Notes: generated by a model not told the origin, from the sequence alone. DNA of 20,529 nucleotides from Saprospiraceae bacterium UBA7328 (GCA_002471345.1 DKPS01000086.1:1-20529); one strand, 5' to 3'; shown: positions 1 through 9,030, counted from the stretch's first letter. A program made the numbers and translations.

Positions 1-2241
1 GTAGGTGACGAAGTTGTGATTTCCATTTTTGGTAGAAATGCCCAATTAGAACAGGAATATCGAGTGGGTGATGATGGGGCTATAAGAATAAACGACAATC
101 GAAATAGAGTATCATTAACAGGCCTCAATATCGATCAGGCATCTAGAAAACTTATCGCTGTTTTCCAGAATTTTATGATTTTTAGTAGAGATGAATTCAG
201 TCTAAAAGTTCGGGGAAGTAAGACGGCAAGAGTAGAAATATTTGGCGAGGTGAATCTTCCTGGATCATATACATTATCCGCATTCAATTCAGTTTTTAGC
301 GCTATATCTGCTGCAGATGGTCCTACTAATGCTGCTTCTCTTAGGAATATTAAACTGATAAGGAGCAATGGAATAGTCGAAGTATTAGACTTTTATAAAT
401 GGATTACAGAGCCTAAAAGCAGAAAAAGTATATACCTAGAAAACGGAGACATAATTCATGTGCCAATAAGCTCATTCAGAGTAGAACTACTAGGAGAAGT
501 GAGAAGGCCAATGCTTTATGATGGAAAAGAAGGAGAAGGTATTATGAGTATACTTCAATATGCTGGAGGATTGACCTCTAATGCCTATTTGAATAATTTT
601 CAGTTGGTACGACAGGATGGAACTGCAAGAGGCATAGTTGATATAGAGTATTTAGATCTATTTAATTCAAATGATGATTTTGAATTGCAGGATGGTGATG
701 TGGTCACAATTTCTCCAATTGCAGAAGAAATAGAAAATTATGTAAGAGTAACAGGTGATGTACGTAATGAAGGAGATTATCAATTGGTCACAGGGATGAA
801 AGTATTTGATCTCTTAGGAAAGGCAAAATTAAAAGAATCATCTAGAACTGACATTGCCTATCTCATTAGAAGAGGAGAGAATGAACTCTTTGAAATTGAA
901 GCTTTAGATCTAGATCAGATTTTAAATGATATAAGTAGCCCTCAGAATTTCTTGCTCAGGAATAAAGATGAGATTGTCATATACACCAAGTCACGATTCA
1001 TTGATGAGGCATTTGTTGAAATTACAGGTGCTGTCAGATTTCCAGACACATTGAATCATGATGCTTCTGGAAATTTAAAAATATCAGATTATATCAATAT
1101 GGCAGGTGGATTAAGAAAAGATGCTACCGCTTTTGCCCATGTATATAGGGTAAATCCCTTAAATCCAAGTATTGAAGAGTATAAAAGAGTCGACTTAAAT
1201 AGAGCATTTTCAAACCCTAATTCTGTTGACAACATGATTCTGGATGCTTATGATTCAGTATATGTCTACTCTTTAGATGAGTTCACTGAAGAAAGAACAA
1301 TTCAGGTCAGTGGAGCGGTAAATAGTCCAGGAGAGTTTTCTTTTGGTCAGGGCATGACATTAGCCGATGCAATCATTTTGGCTGGTGGTTTTAAACTCTC
1401 ATCTGCTACTAATGAAATTGAAGTTTCAAGAGTAATTATAGAAGAAAATAAGCCCACTAGCATTCAAGTCAACAAAGTACAAGCTGATCATGATATCAAT
1501 GCTTTAGCAAAATCAAATTCTGATATAGAGTTGATGCCATTTGACATCATTTTTGTTAGAGATGTTCCAGAATTTGAACTTCAGCAAGTGATAGAAATAG
1601 AGGGAGAAGTGAGATTGCCTGGAAAATATAGTCTCATAAAAAGTAATGAGACTGTGTATGATTTAATAAGTAGAGCAGGTGGGGTGACAGAAGAGGCATT
1701 TCTGTCCGGAGCTCAGTTGTATAGACAAGAAGATAGCCTTGGGTATATCGTAATGAGACTTGACGAAGTTCTAAAAGATGCTAATTCTAAATACAACTAC
1801 AATTTGAAAAACGGTGACATCATATCTATTCCGGAGAGAAAAGACTATGTCACTATAAGAGGAGCAACCAGAGCCGTGGAGGCTGTAGATCGTGATATAC
1901 TAGGCCCTAATAATGAAGTTTCTGTCCCATATCACTCTGGTAAAAATGCTAAATTTTATATTGATTATTATGCAGGAGGGTTTGCGCCAAGAGCTGATAA
2001 AAAGAAAGTATTTGTAAGACATCCAAATGGTGAAGTGAGGCAAGTAGAAAAGCGTGCATTGATCGCAAACAAATACCCAGAAGTAAGAGAAGGTTCTGTC
2101 ATTACAGTAGGTTACAAAGAGGTAAATCTTCTTGCCCAAAGTGATGATAAAAAAGTAGATTTTACTAAAGTATTAGGTGATTCTGTCGGTCAGGCCATGT
2201 CAATTTTGACCCTTATTCTACTTGTCCAAAGGTTAGACTAG
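1..2241 (+). CDS. Multi-SLBB polysaccharide export protein (5'-truncated by window)
   Basis: Frame 1 is open from the first base, so the gene begins upstream; the GTG at 16 is an internal valine, not a start. Counting from base 1, about residues 1-70 look like the second half of a Poly_export (Wza-type) domain, with the motif VGDEVVISIFG. At least six SLBB units follow, each opening with a hydrophobic strand plus G-[EDA]-V: near residues 78, 161, 248, 339, 434 and 531, with a weaker seventh at 617 (VTIRGATRAV). The last 15 or so residues are hydrophobic and may form a membrane segment. Proteins of this family form or gate the outer-membrane channel for capsule or exopolysaccharide export, and Bacteroidota versions commonly have many SLBB repeats. 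Any co-polymerase or glycosyltransferase partner must lie upstream; none follows. Confidence 0.9.
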   Translation, partial: VGDEVVISIFGRNAQLEQEYRVGDDGAIRINDNRNRVSLTGLNIDQASRKLIAVFQNFMIFSRDEFSLKVRGSKTARVEIFGEVNLPGSYTLSAFNSVFSAISAADGPTNAASLRNIKLIRSNGIVEVLDFYKWITEPKSRKSIYLENGDIIHVPISSFRVELLGEVRRPMLYDGKEGEGIMSILQYAGGLTSNAYLNNFQLVRQDGTARGIVDIEYLDLFNSNDDFELQDGDVVTISPIAEEIENYVRVTGDVRNEGDYQLVTGMKVFDLLGKAKLKESSRTDIAYLIRRGENELFEIEALDLDQILNDISSPQNFLLRNKDEIVIYTKSRFIDEAFVEITGAVRFPDTLNHDASGNLKISDYINMAGGLRKDATAFAHVYRVNPLNPSIEEYKRVDLNRAFSNPNSVDNMILDAYDSVYVYSLDEFTEERTIQVSGAVNSPGEFSFGQGMTLADAIILAGGFKLSSATNEIEVSRVIIEENKPTSIQVNKVQADHDINALAKSNSDIELMPFDIIFVRDVPEFELQQVIEIEGEVRLPGKYSLIKSNETVYDLISRAGGVTEEAFLSGAQLYRQEDSLGYIVMRLDEVLKDANSKYNYNLKNGDIISIPERKDYVTIRGATRAVEAVDRDILGPNNEVSVPYHSGKNAKFYIDYYAGGFAPRADKKKVFVRHPNGEVRQVEKRALIANKYPEVREGSVITVGYKEVNLLAQSDDKKVDFTKVLGDSVGQAMSILTLILLVQRLD

Positions 2242-2280
2242 AAAAGTCAATAATTTCTATTAAGGCAAAACAATTCAATA

Positions 2281-2646
2281 ATGAATATTCTATTTTACAT
2301 TTTGCTAATCGTATATGCTGGATTTTACATTTATGCTGGATATGCACATTACAAGAAGGCTTGGTTCTTTTACAAAATTACTCCACCTCTAATTCAGAAG
2401 TGGAAAAAGCCTATAAACGTAATAGTAGGAATAGCTGAGGTTCTAGGCGGTATAGGCTTACTTATTCCTCAAACCCGAGTAATTGCAGCTTGGGGTATTA
2501 TTGCGTTACTCATCGCAGTATTTCCTGCCAATGTCTATATGGCAACATCTAAAGGTGCAGGCATGAAAATTAATCAAACATTTTTATGGATTAGACTACC
2601 TCTACAATTCGTATTGATTGGTTGGGCATATTTTTACACATTATAG
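2281..2646 (+). CDS. DoxX-like small membrane protein
   Basis: This 121-residue protein is almost entirely membrane-embedded, with four predicted helices (about residues 3-20, 44-63, 68-86 and 100-119). The second helix region has the glycine-rich pattern GIAEVLGGIGLLIP, followed by PANVYMA in the third, both typical of the DoxX/DoxX-like family. The family's biochemical role is poorly defined. The gene starts 39 bases after the SLBB gene on the same strand with no terminator visible between them, so cotranscription is possible, but a functional link is not implied. Downstream lies the glycerate kinase pseudogene. Confidence 0.8.
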   Translation: MNILFYILLIVYAGFYIYAGYAHYKKAWFFYKITPPLIQKWKKPINVIVGIAEVLGGIGLLIPQTRVIAAWGIIALLIAVFPANVYMATSKGAGMKINQTFLWIRLPLQFVLIGWAYFYTL

Positions 2647-2666
2647 TTTATTCATTTCTAAGTAAT

Positions 2667-3789
2667 TTGAAAGTTGTTATATGTCCTGATTAATATAAAG
2701 GATGTGCATCAGCCACTGAAGTATCAAGCCATCAAAAGAGGAATACTAGAATATGATGATTCTATAGAGATTTTAAGTTGTCCTTTAGCAGATGGATAAG
2801 AAGGTTCCCTTGATGCTCTGAAAAGTTCTCTGTCGCTAAATTCCTCAAGGATTGAAGTATATGATCCTATTGGAAGAGAAATCCAGGCAGAAAATCTCAC
2901 AGATGGCAAACTAGCTTTTATTGAAATGTCCGTTGCTTCTGGGCATCAGTTTTTAGAATGAGATGAGTTCAAACCCTTAGATGCGAACTAATTGGAACTG
3001 GTCAACTCATTAAACATGCCGTTTCAAACGGAAACAAAAATATCTTTTTATTCATTGGAGGAAGTGCCACAACTGATTGCGGTATTGGTTTGGTCTCAGC
3101 ATTAGGTTTTGAGTTCTTAGATCACAAAAGGTAAAGTTCTTAAACCTTCAGGTAACACTATGCAATTTGTCGACTGAATAAACTCTGACGAGGTACATGA
3201 CCAATTTATAAATAGAAAATTAATCATTGTCTGCGATGTCAAAGATCCATCATTTGGCCCTTTAGGTGCCGCACAGATTTATAGAGCTCAAAAAGGAGCT
3301 TCTGTATCATAAATAAACCTTTTTGGAAATAGGGCTGAAAAGTATGGCAGCAGTCATAAAAAGAGATTTGAACAAAGATATTTCTAGGTTAGAAGGGGCT
3401 AGAGATACTGGTGGAGTAGGGGGTGGAAGCTTTGCATTTTTGAATGCATCTATACAATCTGGAACTCAAACAATTCTCGATATTTCGAAGTTTAATGTGA
3501 TTGCCCATGATGCTGATTTATTAATTACGGGAGAAGGAGAACTGGATGAATAATTTTTAGACGGAAAGGTGATTTCTGGTGTTCGAGATTTCTCTATTAA
3601 AAAAAAATATAATATGGAGGTATCTGCGAAAAGATAGATGCCAGTTCTATTTCAAAAGAAAGAATTGGTGCTACGTTTTTAAAAGATATTTCATTAATCG
3701 CAAATTCAATTGAAGACTCAATGAAAAACGTCTTATCTCTTGTTCAAAATGCTGCTTTCCAAGCAATACAAAAATTTGCTACCAAATAA
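2667..3789 (+). pseudogene. Decayed glycerate kinase (GlxK/GarK type)
   Basis: Following the frame shifts by eye recovers nearly the whole family 1 glycerate kinase. The pieces, in order, are VICPD-stop-YKG-ASATE (start region, with TTG at 2667 where ATG is expected), AIKRGILEYD, CPLADG-stop-EGS, AFIEMSVASG, GTGQLIKHAVSNG, FIGGSATTDCGIGLVSALG, CDVKDPSFGPLGAAQIYRAQKGAS, ADLLITGEGELDE-stop, and a C-terminal ASIQ... to AFQAIQKFATK. In-frame stops are seen at 2691 (TAA), 2797 (TAA), 2959 (TGA), 3175 (TGA), 3310 (TAA) and 3551 (TAA). Frame changes occur near 2720, 2985, 3130, 3315 and 3620. An intact enzyme would phosphorylate D-glycerate. So many scattered lesions mean true loss of function rather than one sequencing error or recoding. 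The longest surviving open piece (3323-3553) is only a fragment of this gene. Confidence 0.92.
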
Positions 3790-3798
3790 CTAAATCCT

Positions 3799-4872
3799 CT
3801 ATTTTAAACTGAGATGACTGTCATCACAGAAAGGAGGAGTTTTGGTCAGCTTACAGGTACACAAGCTTACTTTTCTCTTTTTATTTATATCCACTATCAT
3901 AGGCTTAAATTTACTTCCATGATGTGAACCATTACAAAATGGTTGATCCTTACTAAACCCACATTGACAATACAAATAAGTCCCAGGATCTAATTCAGTC
4001 TTTAATGGTTCTGTACCTGTATTTTTCACTTTTTTAAAGCTAGAACTCAATTCACTTTCTGGTTGCTTCTCTTTAATAAATGGATAAAATACTTGAGAAG
4101 TCCACTTGTCTAGAGTATCTGTTTGAAGTCCATAGACCGATGGGAATTGTCTGGTAAATTTAGCTGTTCCAAACATTTGATCCCAGAGTGAAAATGTGTT
4201 TCCAAAATTTCCATTTGGATCAGAAATGTGATCATCTTGAGCTCTTCCATGATGACCATGATGGAATGCTGGAGTTATTATTATATGTTCAATAATCCAA
4301 GCTATTGGATGTAGAAATTTGTATTTATACAATACTTCATCCCATTTCCATGTACTATGAACACTTGTTACTACGATCTGTTTGAAAATCAAACCCAACG
4401 CTGCTGCCATACCTAAGCCGAGAAAAGTAGAAATGCCAACCCACCACAGATTAGGCATGATTAGATAATAAACCCAGCTATTTCTATATGAAGTAAGTAT
4501 GCCCATTTCTTTAGCTGCATGGTGTACTCTGTGATGTTTCCATAACCAATCATATTCATGGGCTGAACGATGATACCAATATTGAGCTACATCATCAATT
4601 AGTATATAAAATGGAAAAGCTAACCATAATGTCCATCCTGATAAAATACCCGCAACACTGGGAAAAAGTGTACTTCCTATTATGTAAATAACTGTTACAA
4701 GTAATGCCTTTGTAAATGCTACTACAAAAAAACCAATAGATTCCATAATCCAGTCATCCTTTCTTCTGTCGGAATTACTGTAGTGCCCAAGAATAGTCTC
4801 GACAGCACCAAATGAAAACAAAATTCCTAGAACCAAATAAAGGTCAATATTTGGTATGTTAAGCCACTCCAT
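3799..4872 (-). CDS. Fatty-acid/sterol hydroxylase fused to tandem CDGSH iron-sulfur domain
   Basis: The N-terminal 250 or so residues form a membrane-bound di-iron hydroxylase of the fatty acid hydroxylase/sterol desaturase superfamily. Helices lie near residues 10-28, 46-68, 80-98 and 135-170. All histidine clusters are present: H101-x3-H105, H114-x2-H117-H118 and H204-x2-H207-H208, with further histidines at 172, 196 and 215. After a linker (about 265-295) comes a second module with two CDGSH-type 2Fe-2S sites. Site one is C302, C304, C313 and H317 (CNGSH). Site two is C338, C340, C349 and H353 (CDDSH, with D for the usual G). Tandem CDGSH domains resemble mitochondrial CISD3. I infer that the iron-sulfur module feeds electrons to, or senses redox state for, the oxygenase. 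The lipid substrate is unknown. The gene follows the Crp/Fnr gene on the same strand after 64 bases. Confidence 0.88.
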   Translation of the reverse strand: MEWLNIPNIDLYLVLGILFSFGAVETILGHYSNSDRRKDDWIMESIGFFVVAFTKALLVTVIYIIGSTLFPSVAGILSGWTLWLAFPFYILIDDVAQYWYHRSAHEYDWLWKHHRVHHAAKEMGILTSYRNSWVYYLIMPNLWWVGISTFLGLGMAAALGLIFKQIVVTSVHSTWKWDEVLYKYKFLHPIAWIIEHIIITPAFHHGHHGRAQDDHISDPNGNFGNTFSLWDQMFGTAKFTRQFPSVYGLQTDTLDKWTSQVFYPFIKEKQPESELSSSFKKVKNTGTEPLKTELDPGTYLYCQCGFSKDQPFCNGSHHGSKFKPMIVDINKKRKVSLCTCKLTKTPPFCDDSHLSLK

Positions 4873-4896
4873 TTTTCTTCACTTTTGATTGATGAG

Positions 4897-4904
4897 CAAA
4901 TTTA
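4897..4904 (-). promoter_or_regulatory. Bacteroidota -7 box for the hydroxylase gene
   Basis: The minus strand reads TAAATTTG here, a perfect TAnnTTTG box 24 bases before the ATG at 4872. No good TTTG -33 element lies 19 bases upstream, so this is only half of the expected promoter and could be chance in AT-rich DNA. Confidence 0.35.
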
Positions 4905-4936
4905 ATATTGCCAATTATCAGGTAAGTATACAAGTG

Positions 4937-5527
4937 TTAATTCTTTCTGGTAGACTTTCTCTTTATAATTCTGGATAGAGATACAGAAGTCATCCCAAGG
5001 TAGTTGGCAATATGTTTATTATAAGCTGTTTGAAAAAATGAAGGTGTCTGTGAAAGCAACTCTTCATACCTCTTTTCAGGATTTAAATCGATCAGAGATT
5101 CAACTCGTCCGATCAGAGTCAATATATTTTCTTGTAGCGCTCCTATCCAAAGATTCATAAGATTTGGATGAGTTTTCATGATTTCATCTAAGTCCTTTTT
5201 ATGAAAGATCAAATATTTAGATCTTGGCATTGCTTCAAATGAAAATTTAGTGGGTTCATGATTAAAAAGGCTTTCTGGTGCTCCTGTAATCGTATTCTCA
5301 GGTCTTAGAAAAATATTTTTTTCGTCTCCTTTTTCATTAATAAAAAAACCTCTTATCATTCCTTTCAGTAAAAAAAGAATTGAATCATTTACCGTGCCTG
5401 ATTCGATTAGTATTTTTTTCTTTGGTGTACTCACATACTCAGAAATTGACAATAGCGCCTCAATGTCATTTTCATCCAAGGACTTAAAAGAGGACAAAAG
5501 AGTAGATTTTAAATCTGAGTTTGTCAT
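4937..5527 (-). CDS. Crp/Fnr family transcriptional regulator
   Basis: This is a 196-residue protein of the short Crp/Fnr type common in Bacteroidota. Residues about 20-110 match a cyclic-nucleotide-binding-like beta-roll (ILIESGTVNDSILFLLKGMIRGFF, then an EKNIFLRPENT strand). Residues about 148-192 hold the helix-turn-helix, with NPEKRYEELL leading into HIANYLGMTSVSLSRIIKR, the recognition-helix pattern of this family. No iron-sulfur cysteine cluster of the Fnr type is present, and the usual cAMP-binding arginine/serine signature is not evident, so the ligand is unknown. The gene lies head-to-head with the acetoacetyl-CoA synthetase gene across 106 bases and upstream of the hydroxylase gene, so either could be its target; this is inference from position. 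Confidence 0.9.
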   Translation of the reverse strand: MTNSDLKSTLLSSFKSLDENDIEALLSISEYVSTPKKKILIESGTVNDSILFLLKGMIRGFFINEKGDEKNIFLRPENTITGAPESLFNHEPTKFSFEAMPRSKYLIFHKKDLDEIMKTHPNLMNLWIGALQENILTLIGRVESLIDLNPEKRYEELLSQTPSFFQTAYNKHIANYLGMTSVSLSRIIKRKSTRKN

Positions 5528-5586
5528 CCTCGTAAGATAAATCTTTTGCTCAACATGATGTAATTTCTTTTCTTATTCCAATTTCC

Positions 5587-5616
5587 TTTGCACTAGAAAA
5601 TAATTAGCTAAAATTG
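5587..5616 (+). promoter_or_regulatory. Bacteroidota-type promoter for acetoacetyl-CoA synthetase
   Basis: TTTG at 5587-5590 and TAAAATTG at 5609-5616 are separated by 18 bases. This fits the phylum consensus TTTG-N19-TAnnTTTG with one mismatch in the -7 box and a spacer one base short. The predicted transcript start is about 5622-5624, about 10 bases before the ATG at 5634. Confidence 0.5.
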
Positions 5617-5633
5617 TATCAAAATGTGCCTTA

Positions 5634-7607
5634 ATGAAACAGATTCAATTATGGTCTCCCACAAATGAAACAAAAGACAATTCAAACCTCAAACAATTTG
5701 AAAAATGGTTATCCCTAGAGAAGTCCCTCCATTTCAACGATTATAATGATATATGGAGATGGAGCGTAGATGATTATGAGAACTTTTGGACGTATGTTTT
5801 GGAGTATTTCAAAGTGGCCTATCATGGAACATTTGAATCTGTCATTTCTAATCATTCTATGCCAGGTGTTGAATGGTTTAAAGGAATAAAACTGAGCTAT
5901 GGCGAGCATCTTTTTAGAAATAAAAACAAGAGTAAGGAAGCTCTGATTTTTGTAAATGAAGAGGGTACTTACAGAATTTCTTGGGAGAAATTAGAACATG
6001 AAGTTAATGCCATACAAAACTACTTAAAATCAATTGGAATAAAGAGAGGTGATGTCGTAGGGGCATATCTTCCTAATATCCCAGAAACAATATCATGTTT
6101 TATTGCTGTCAATTCCTTAGGGGCAGTGTGGACATGTTGTTCACCTGATTTTGGTGAGTCAACAGTGATAGAAAGGATGTCACAGTGTAACCCCAAATTA
6201 TTCATTTCGTGTGATGGATATAAATATGGCGGCAAGTCATTTGACAAACAAGAATCAATAAGTAGAATAAAGAATTCTATTAATTCGATAGAAAGTAATT
6301 TGATGATTTCTTACTTAGGAAGTCCAATTACCTTGAAAGATGTTGATTTATGGGCCCCAACACTAGCTGAGCATTTTTCAAATAACAAATCAGTCTCCTT
6401 CACAAAGGTACCTTTTAATCACCCAATCTGGATTCTATACTCCTCTGGTACGACTGGAAAGCCTAAGGCCATTACTCACTCTCACGGAGGTGTTCTAATA
6501 GAACATCTTAAGTACATGACTTTTCAAAATGATGTAAAAAAGGAAGAGCTTTTCTTTTGGTATTCCACAACGGGGTGGATGATGTGGAATTTTTTACAAT
6601 CATCTATGTTGGTTGGTGCCATTCCTGTCCTATTCGATGGCAGTCCTGCATATCCAGATATGAATCGTTTATGGGATATGGCAGAAGAATTAGGTATTCA
6701 ACATTTTGGAACAAGTGCACCATTTCTTACAGCCTGCATGAAAGAATCATTGAATATTAAAAGCAGCCATAACTTAGAATCACTGAGATCTATAGGATCT
6801 ACGGGTGCTCCTTTGCCCAATGAAACTTTCGAATATATCTATAAAAACATTAAAAGTGATTTATGGCTATGTTCCATGAGTGGGGGGACAGATGTCTGCA
6901 CAGCATTTGTTGGAAGTAATCCTTATGACCCAGTATACAAAGGTTTTATTCAATCTAGGGCTTTAGGGAATGCACTATATGCTTACAATAATGAAGGGGA
7001 ACATGTTTATGATTCCTTAGGCGAAATGGTCATAGAAAATCCCTTACCCTCAATGCCCATCTACTTTTGGAATGATGAAAACCATGAAAGATATCGATCA
7101 AGTTATTTTGAAGAATATCCTGGCAAATGGAGGCATGGAGATTGGATAAATATTCATAAGAATGGTTCTCTCATTATTCATGGAAGATCAGATGCAACAT
7201 TGAACCGAAATGGCATCCGTATCGGCACAGCCGAGATCTATGGAGTCCTTGATAAAATTGAAGCAATAAAAGATGCTCTTATCATCAATATTGAAAAAGA
7301 AGATGAAGATATTATGCCTCTTTATGTTGTGCTGAATGATGAATCTAGATTAGATGAAGTTTTAAAAAAAGTGATAACTAAAACCTTAAGAACAGAATGC
7401 TCTCCCAGACATGTTCCATCTTTTATAAAAGCTATTCCTGACATTCCATATACCTTAAGTGGTAAAAAAATGGAAGTTCCTATTAAAAAAATTCTTATTG
7501 GAATGACCCAAACCCAAGACGTGAACATGGGTGCCATAAGGAACCCAGAAGCCATGGAGTTTTTTATTCAAAATAGACTCTCTCTTATCTCCTATAGTAA
7601 AAAGTGA
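5634..7607 (+). CDS. Acetoacetate--CoA ligase (acetoacetyl-CoA synthetase)
   Basis: This 657-residue adenylate-forming enzyme activates acetoacetate with ATP and CoA, the cytosolic entry of ketone bodies, leucine-derived or polyhydroxybutyrate-derived acetoacetate into acetyl-CoA or lipid metabolism. The N-terminal cap WSPTNETKDNSNLKQFEKWL is typical of AACS rather than acetyl-CoA synthetase. The ATP-binding P-loop is at 269-278 (YSSGTTGKPK), followed by GWMMWN, the substrate-pocket SMSGGTDVCTAFVG, the hinge GRSDATLNRNGIRIG from 517, and the C-terminal catalytic lysine in LSGKKME (K611). The length matches the family (about 650). The start is the first ATG after a good promoter. A divergent Crp/Fnr regulator sits upstream and may control the gene. 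Confidence 0.95.
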   Translation: MKQIQLWSPTNETKDNSNLKQFEKWLSLEKSLHFNDYNDIWRWSVDDYENFWTYVLEYFKVAYHGTFESVISNHSMPGVEWFKGIKLSYGEHLFRNKNKSKEALIFVNEEGTYRISWEKLEHEVNAIQNYLKSIGIKRGDVVGAYLPNIPETISCFIAVNSLGAVWTCCSPDFGESTVIERMSQCNPKLFISCDGYKYGGKSFDKQESISRIKNSINSIESNLMISYLGSPITLKDVDLWAPTLAEHFSNNKSVSFTKVPFNHPIWILYSSGTTGKPKAITHSHGGVLIEHLKYMTFQNDVKKEELFFWYSTTGWMMWNFLQSSMLVGAIPVLFDGSPAYPDMNRLWDMAEELGIQHFGTSAPFLTACMKESLNIKSSHNLESLRSIGSTGAPLPNETFEYIYKNIKSDLWLCSMSGGTDVCTAFVGSNPYDPVYKGFIQSRALGNALYAYNNEGEHVYDSLGEMVIENPLPSMPIYFWNDENHERYRSSYFEEYPGKWRHGDWINIHKNGSLIIHGRSDATLNRNGIRIGTAEIYGVLDKIEAIKDALIINIEKEDEDIMPLYVVLNDESRLDEVLKKVITKTLRTECSPRHVPSFIKAIPDIPYTLSGKKMEVPIKKILIGMTQTQDVNMGAIRNPEAMEFFIQNRLSLISYSKK

Positions 7608-7655
7608 CATTCATTTTGTGATTTTTATTTTCTTTGTGAAAACCTGAATTTACAA

Positions 7656-8489
7656 ATGGACAACTTAGATACAGCGTCATTTCAAAGGTACTTAACCCAA
7701 TTTATGGATTGGGCAGTAACGTTTGTTCCTAAAATAATTCTTGCTGGACTTGTATTGTGGATTGGATTTAAGATCATTAAAAAACTGGACTTAATTGTCG
7801 ATAAGTCTTTAGAAAAAGCAAATATAGGTCTGGAGATAACTGGCTTTTTAAGCTCTATTCTAGGGATGGTAATGAAGGTCGTAGTCGTCATGATTGCAGC
7901 AAGCTTTGTTGGCTTTGAAGTCTCATCCCTACTTGGTGTCTTAGCTGCAGCAGGATTTGCTGTGGGATTAGCGCTTCAGGGGTTCTTAGGAAATTTTGCT
8001 TCAGGTCTGACCATTATATTTTTCAAGCCTTATAAAGTTGGGGATTGGGTTCAGATATCAGACATGTTTGGAAAGGTGAAAAATATTCAAATATTTAATA
8101 CTACTCTTGAAACGCCTGGAGATAAAACACTCATTATCCCAAATGGTCAAGTAACTGATAATATTATTACCAATTTTAGTACAAAAGGAAAAATAAGAAT
8201 TGAGCTTAATGTGACTATGCCTTATGAAGAAAGCTTTCCAAAGGTGGAAAAAATATTAAGAGAAGCACTTTCCACATGTGATCATGTCATGAATGAACCA
8301 GAACCTCTTATAGGAATTGAGTCCTATGATAGTCACAATATTATTCTAGCTATTCGACCATACATTGATCCCGATCAATATTGGGATGCTACTTTCGAAG
8401 TCTATAGAAGTATCAAATCTGCTTTTAACAAAAATGGCATCAGGGCAGCATATTCCGAGGGAGTGGAACTTGGACCAATTGGTGACTAG
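7656..8489 (+). CDS. MscS-type mechanosensitive ion channel
   Basis: The protein has 277 residues, close to the 286 of E. coli MscS. Three transmembrane helices are visible: about 22-42, 64-86, and the pore-lining TM3 from 90 to 121, with the diagnostic Ala/Gly ladder VLAAAGFAVGLALQGFLGNFASG. The cytoplasmic vestibule begins FKPYKVGDWV and contains IIPNGQVTDNIITNFS, matching the IPNG signature of the family. Such channels open on membrane tension to release solutes during hypo-osmotic shock. The gene lies 48 bases after the acetoacetyl-CoA synthetase gene with no terminator seen between them. It converges on the putative anti-sigma gene with a single base between their stop codons. Confidence 0.94.
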   Translation: MDNLDTASFQRYLTQFMDWAVTFVPKIILAGLVLWIGFKIIKKLDLIVDKSLEKANIGLEITGFLSSILGMVMKVVVVMIAASFVGFEVSSLLGVLAAAGFAVGLALQGFLGNFASGLTIIFFKPYKVGDWVQISDMFGKVKNIQIFNTTLETPGDKTLIIPNGQVTDNIITNFSTKGKIRIELNVTMPYEESFPKVEKILREALSTCDHVMNEPEPLIGIESYDSHNIILAIRPYIDPDQYWDATFEVYRSIKSAFNKNGIRAAYSEGVELGPIGD

Positions 8490-8490
8490 G

Positions 8491-9030
8491 CTAAACCAAT
8501 AAAAAAGATCGCTTTATTAACTTACTCTGAATTTTTAAGTAGTTCTCTGATAACCAATCTAGAGATAAGAGAACGAAAGGTATAACAAGGATCAAGTACA
8601 TACTCCAGTTAAAGTCATAGGAGAAATCTAAAGGAATATTAATCTTCTCAGGAGAAGGCAAACTCATCTCCCATGTTGAAACCCATTCTGAAACTTTCAA
8701 TTCATTTTCAATCTGAGTATTAAATAAATAATAGATGCTTAGAATAAGCAAACCGATAGTTATTGAAAAGAGGCCAATATCAAATTTATTTTGATTTTTT
8801 GGTTTGGACAAAGATTGTAAAATCGACTCTTTCATCTGGACACTGAAATCCCTATCAATTTTTTTCAATGGCATATTTTTGAGGTCTTCATCTAACATTT
8901 TAAATTCAATAAAATGAGAAGAGTGTTTTATTGAATCTTGGTCACTAAACCTCATATCCTGGGCTATCTTTGAATCCATATGAGTATCAAGGTACTCCCA
9001 GATCAATCTTTCTTTTTCTTCATTTTTCAT
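8491..9030 (-). CDS. Putative membrane anti-sigma partner of the ECF sigma factor
   Basis: I do not recognise a named family. The 179-residue protein has a charged N-terminal region of about 80 residues, opening KERLIWEYLDTHMD, like the first helix of anti-sigma domains. Two transmembrane helices follow, about 84-104 and 142-160, separated by a short loop with three tryptophans. It has no cysteine, so it is not a zinc-binding (HxxxCxxC) anti-sigma factor. Its ATG directly abuts the TAA of the upstream ECF sigma gene (stop at 9031-9033, start at 9030), which indicates translational coupling. The function is therefore inferred mainly from position and topology: it should hold the sigma factor at the membrane through its N-terminal part. 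Confidence is high for the gene, moderate for the role. Confidence 0.75.
   Translation of the reverse strand: MKNEEKERLIWEYLDTHMDSKIAQDMRFSDQDSIKHSSHFIEFKMLDEDLKNMPLKKIDRDFSVQMKESILQSLSKPKNQNKFDIGLFSITIGLLILSIYYLFNTQIENELKVSEWVSTWEMSLPSPEKINIPLDFSYDFNWSMYLILVIPFVLLSLDWLSENYLKIQSKLIKRSFLLV

Noticed and set aside
16..18. GTG at 16 as the start of the SLBB protein
   Set aside because: The frame is open back to base 1 and the upstream codons (VGDEV) belong to the conserved export domain.
3323..3553. An open frame of 76 codons that could be called a small gene
   Set aside because: It encodes an internal piece of glycerate kinase (GGVGGGSFAFLNA, ADLLITGEGELD) and is flanked by other pieces of the same protein in other frames; it is part of the pseudogene.
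2667..3789. Programmed frameshifting or stop-codon read-through of a functional glycerate kinase
   Set aside because: Six stops of two kinds and about five frame changes at unrelated sequences cannot be explained by recoding.
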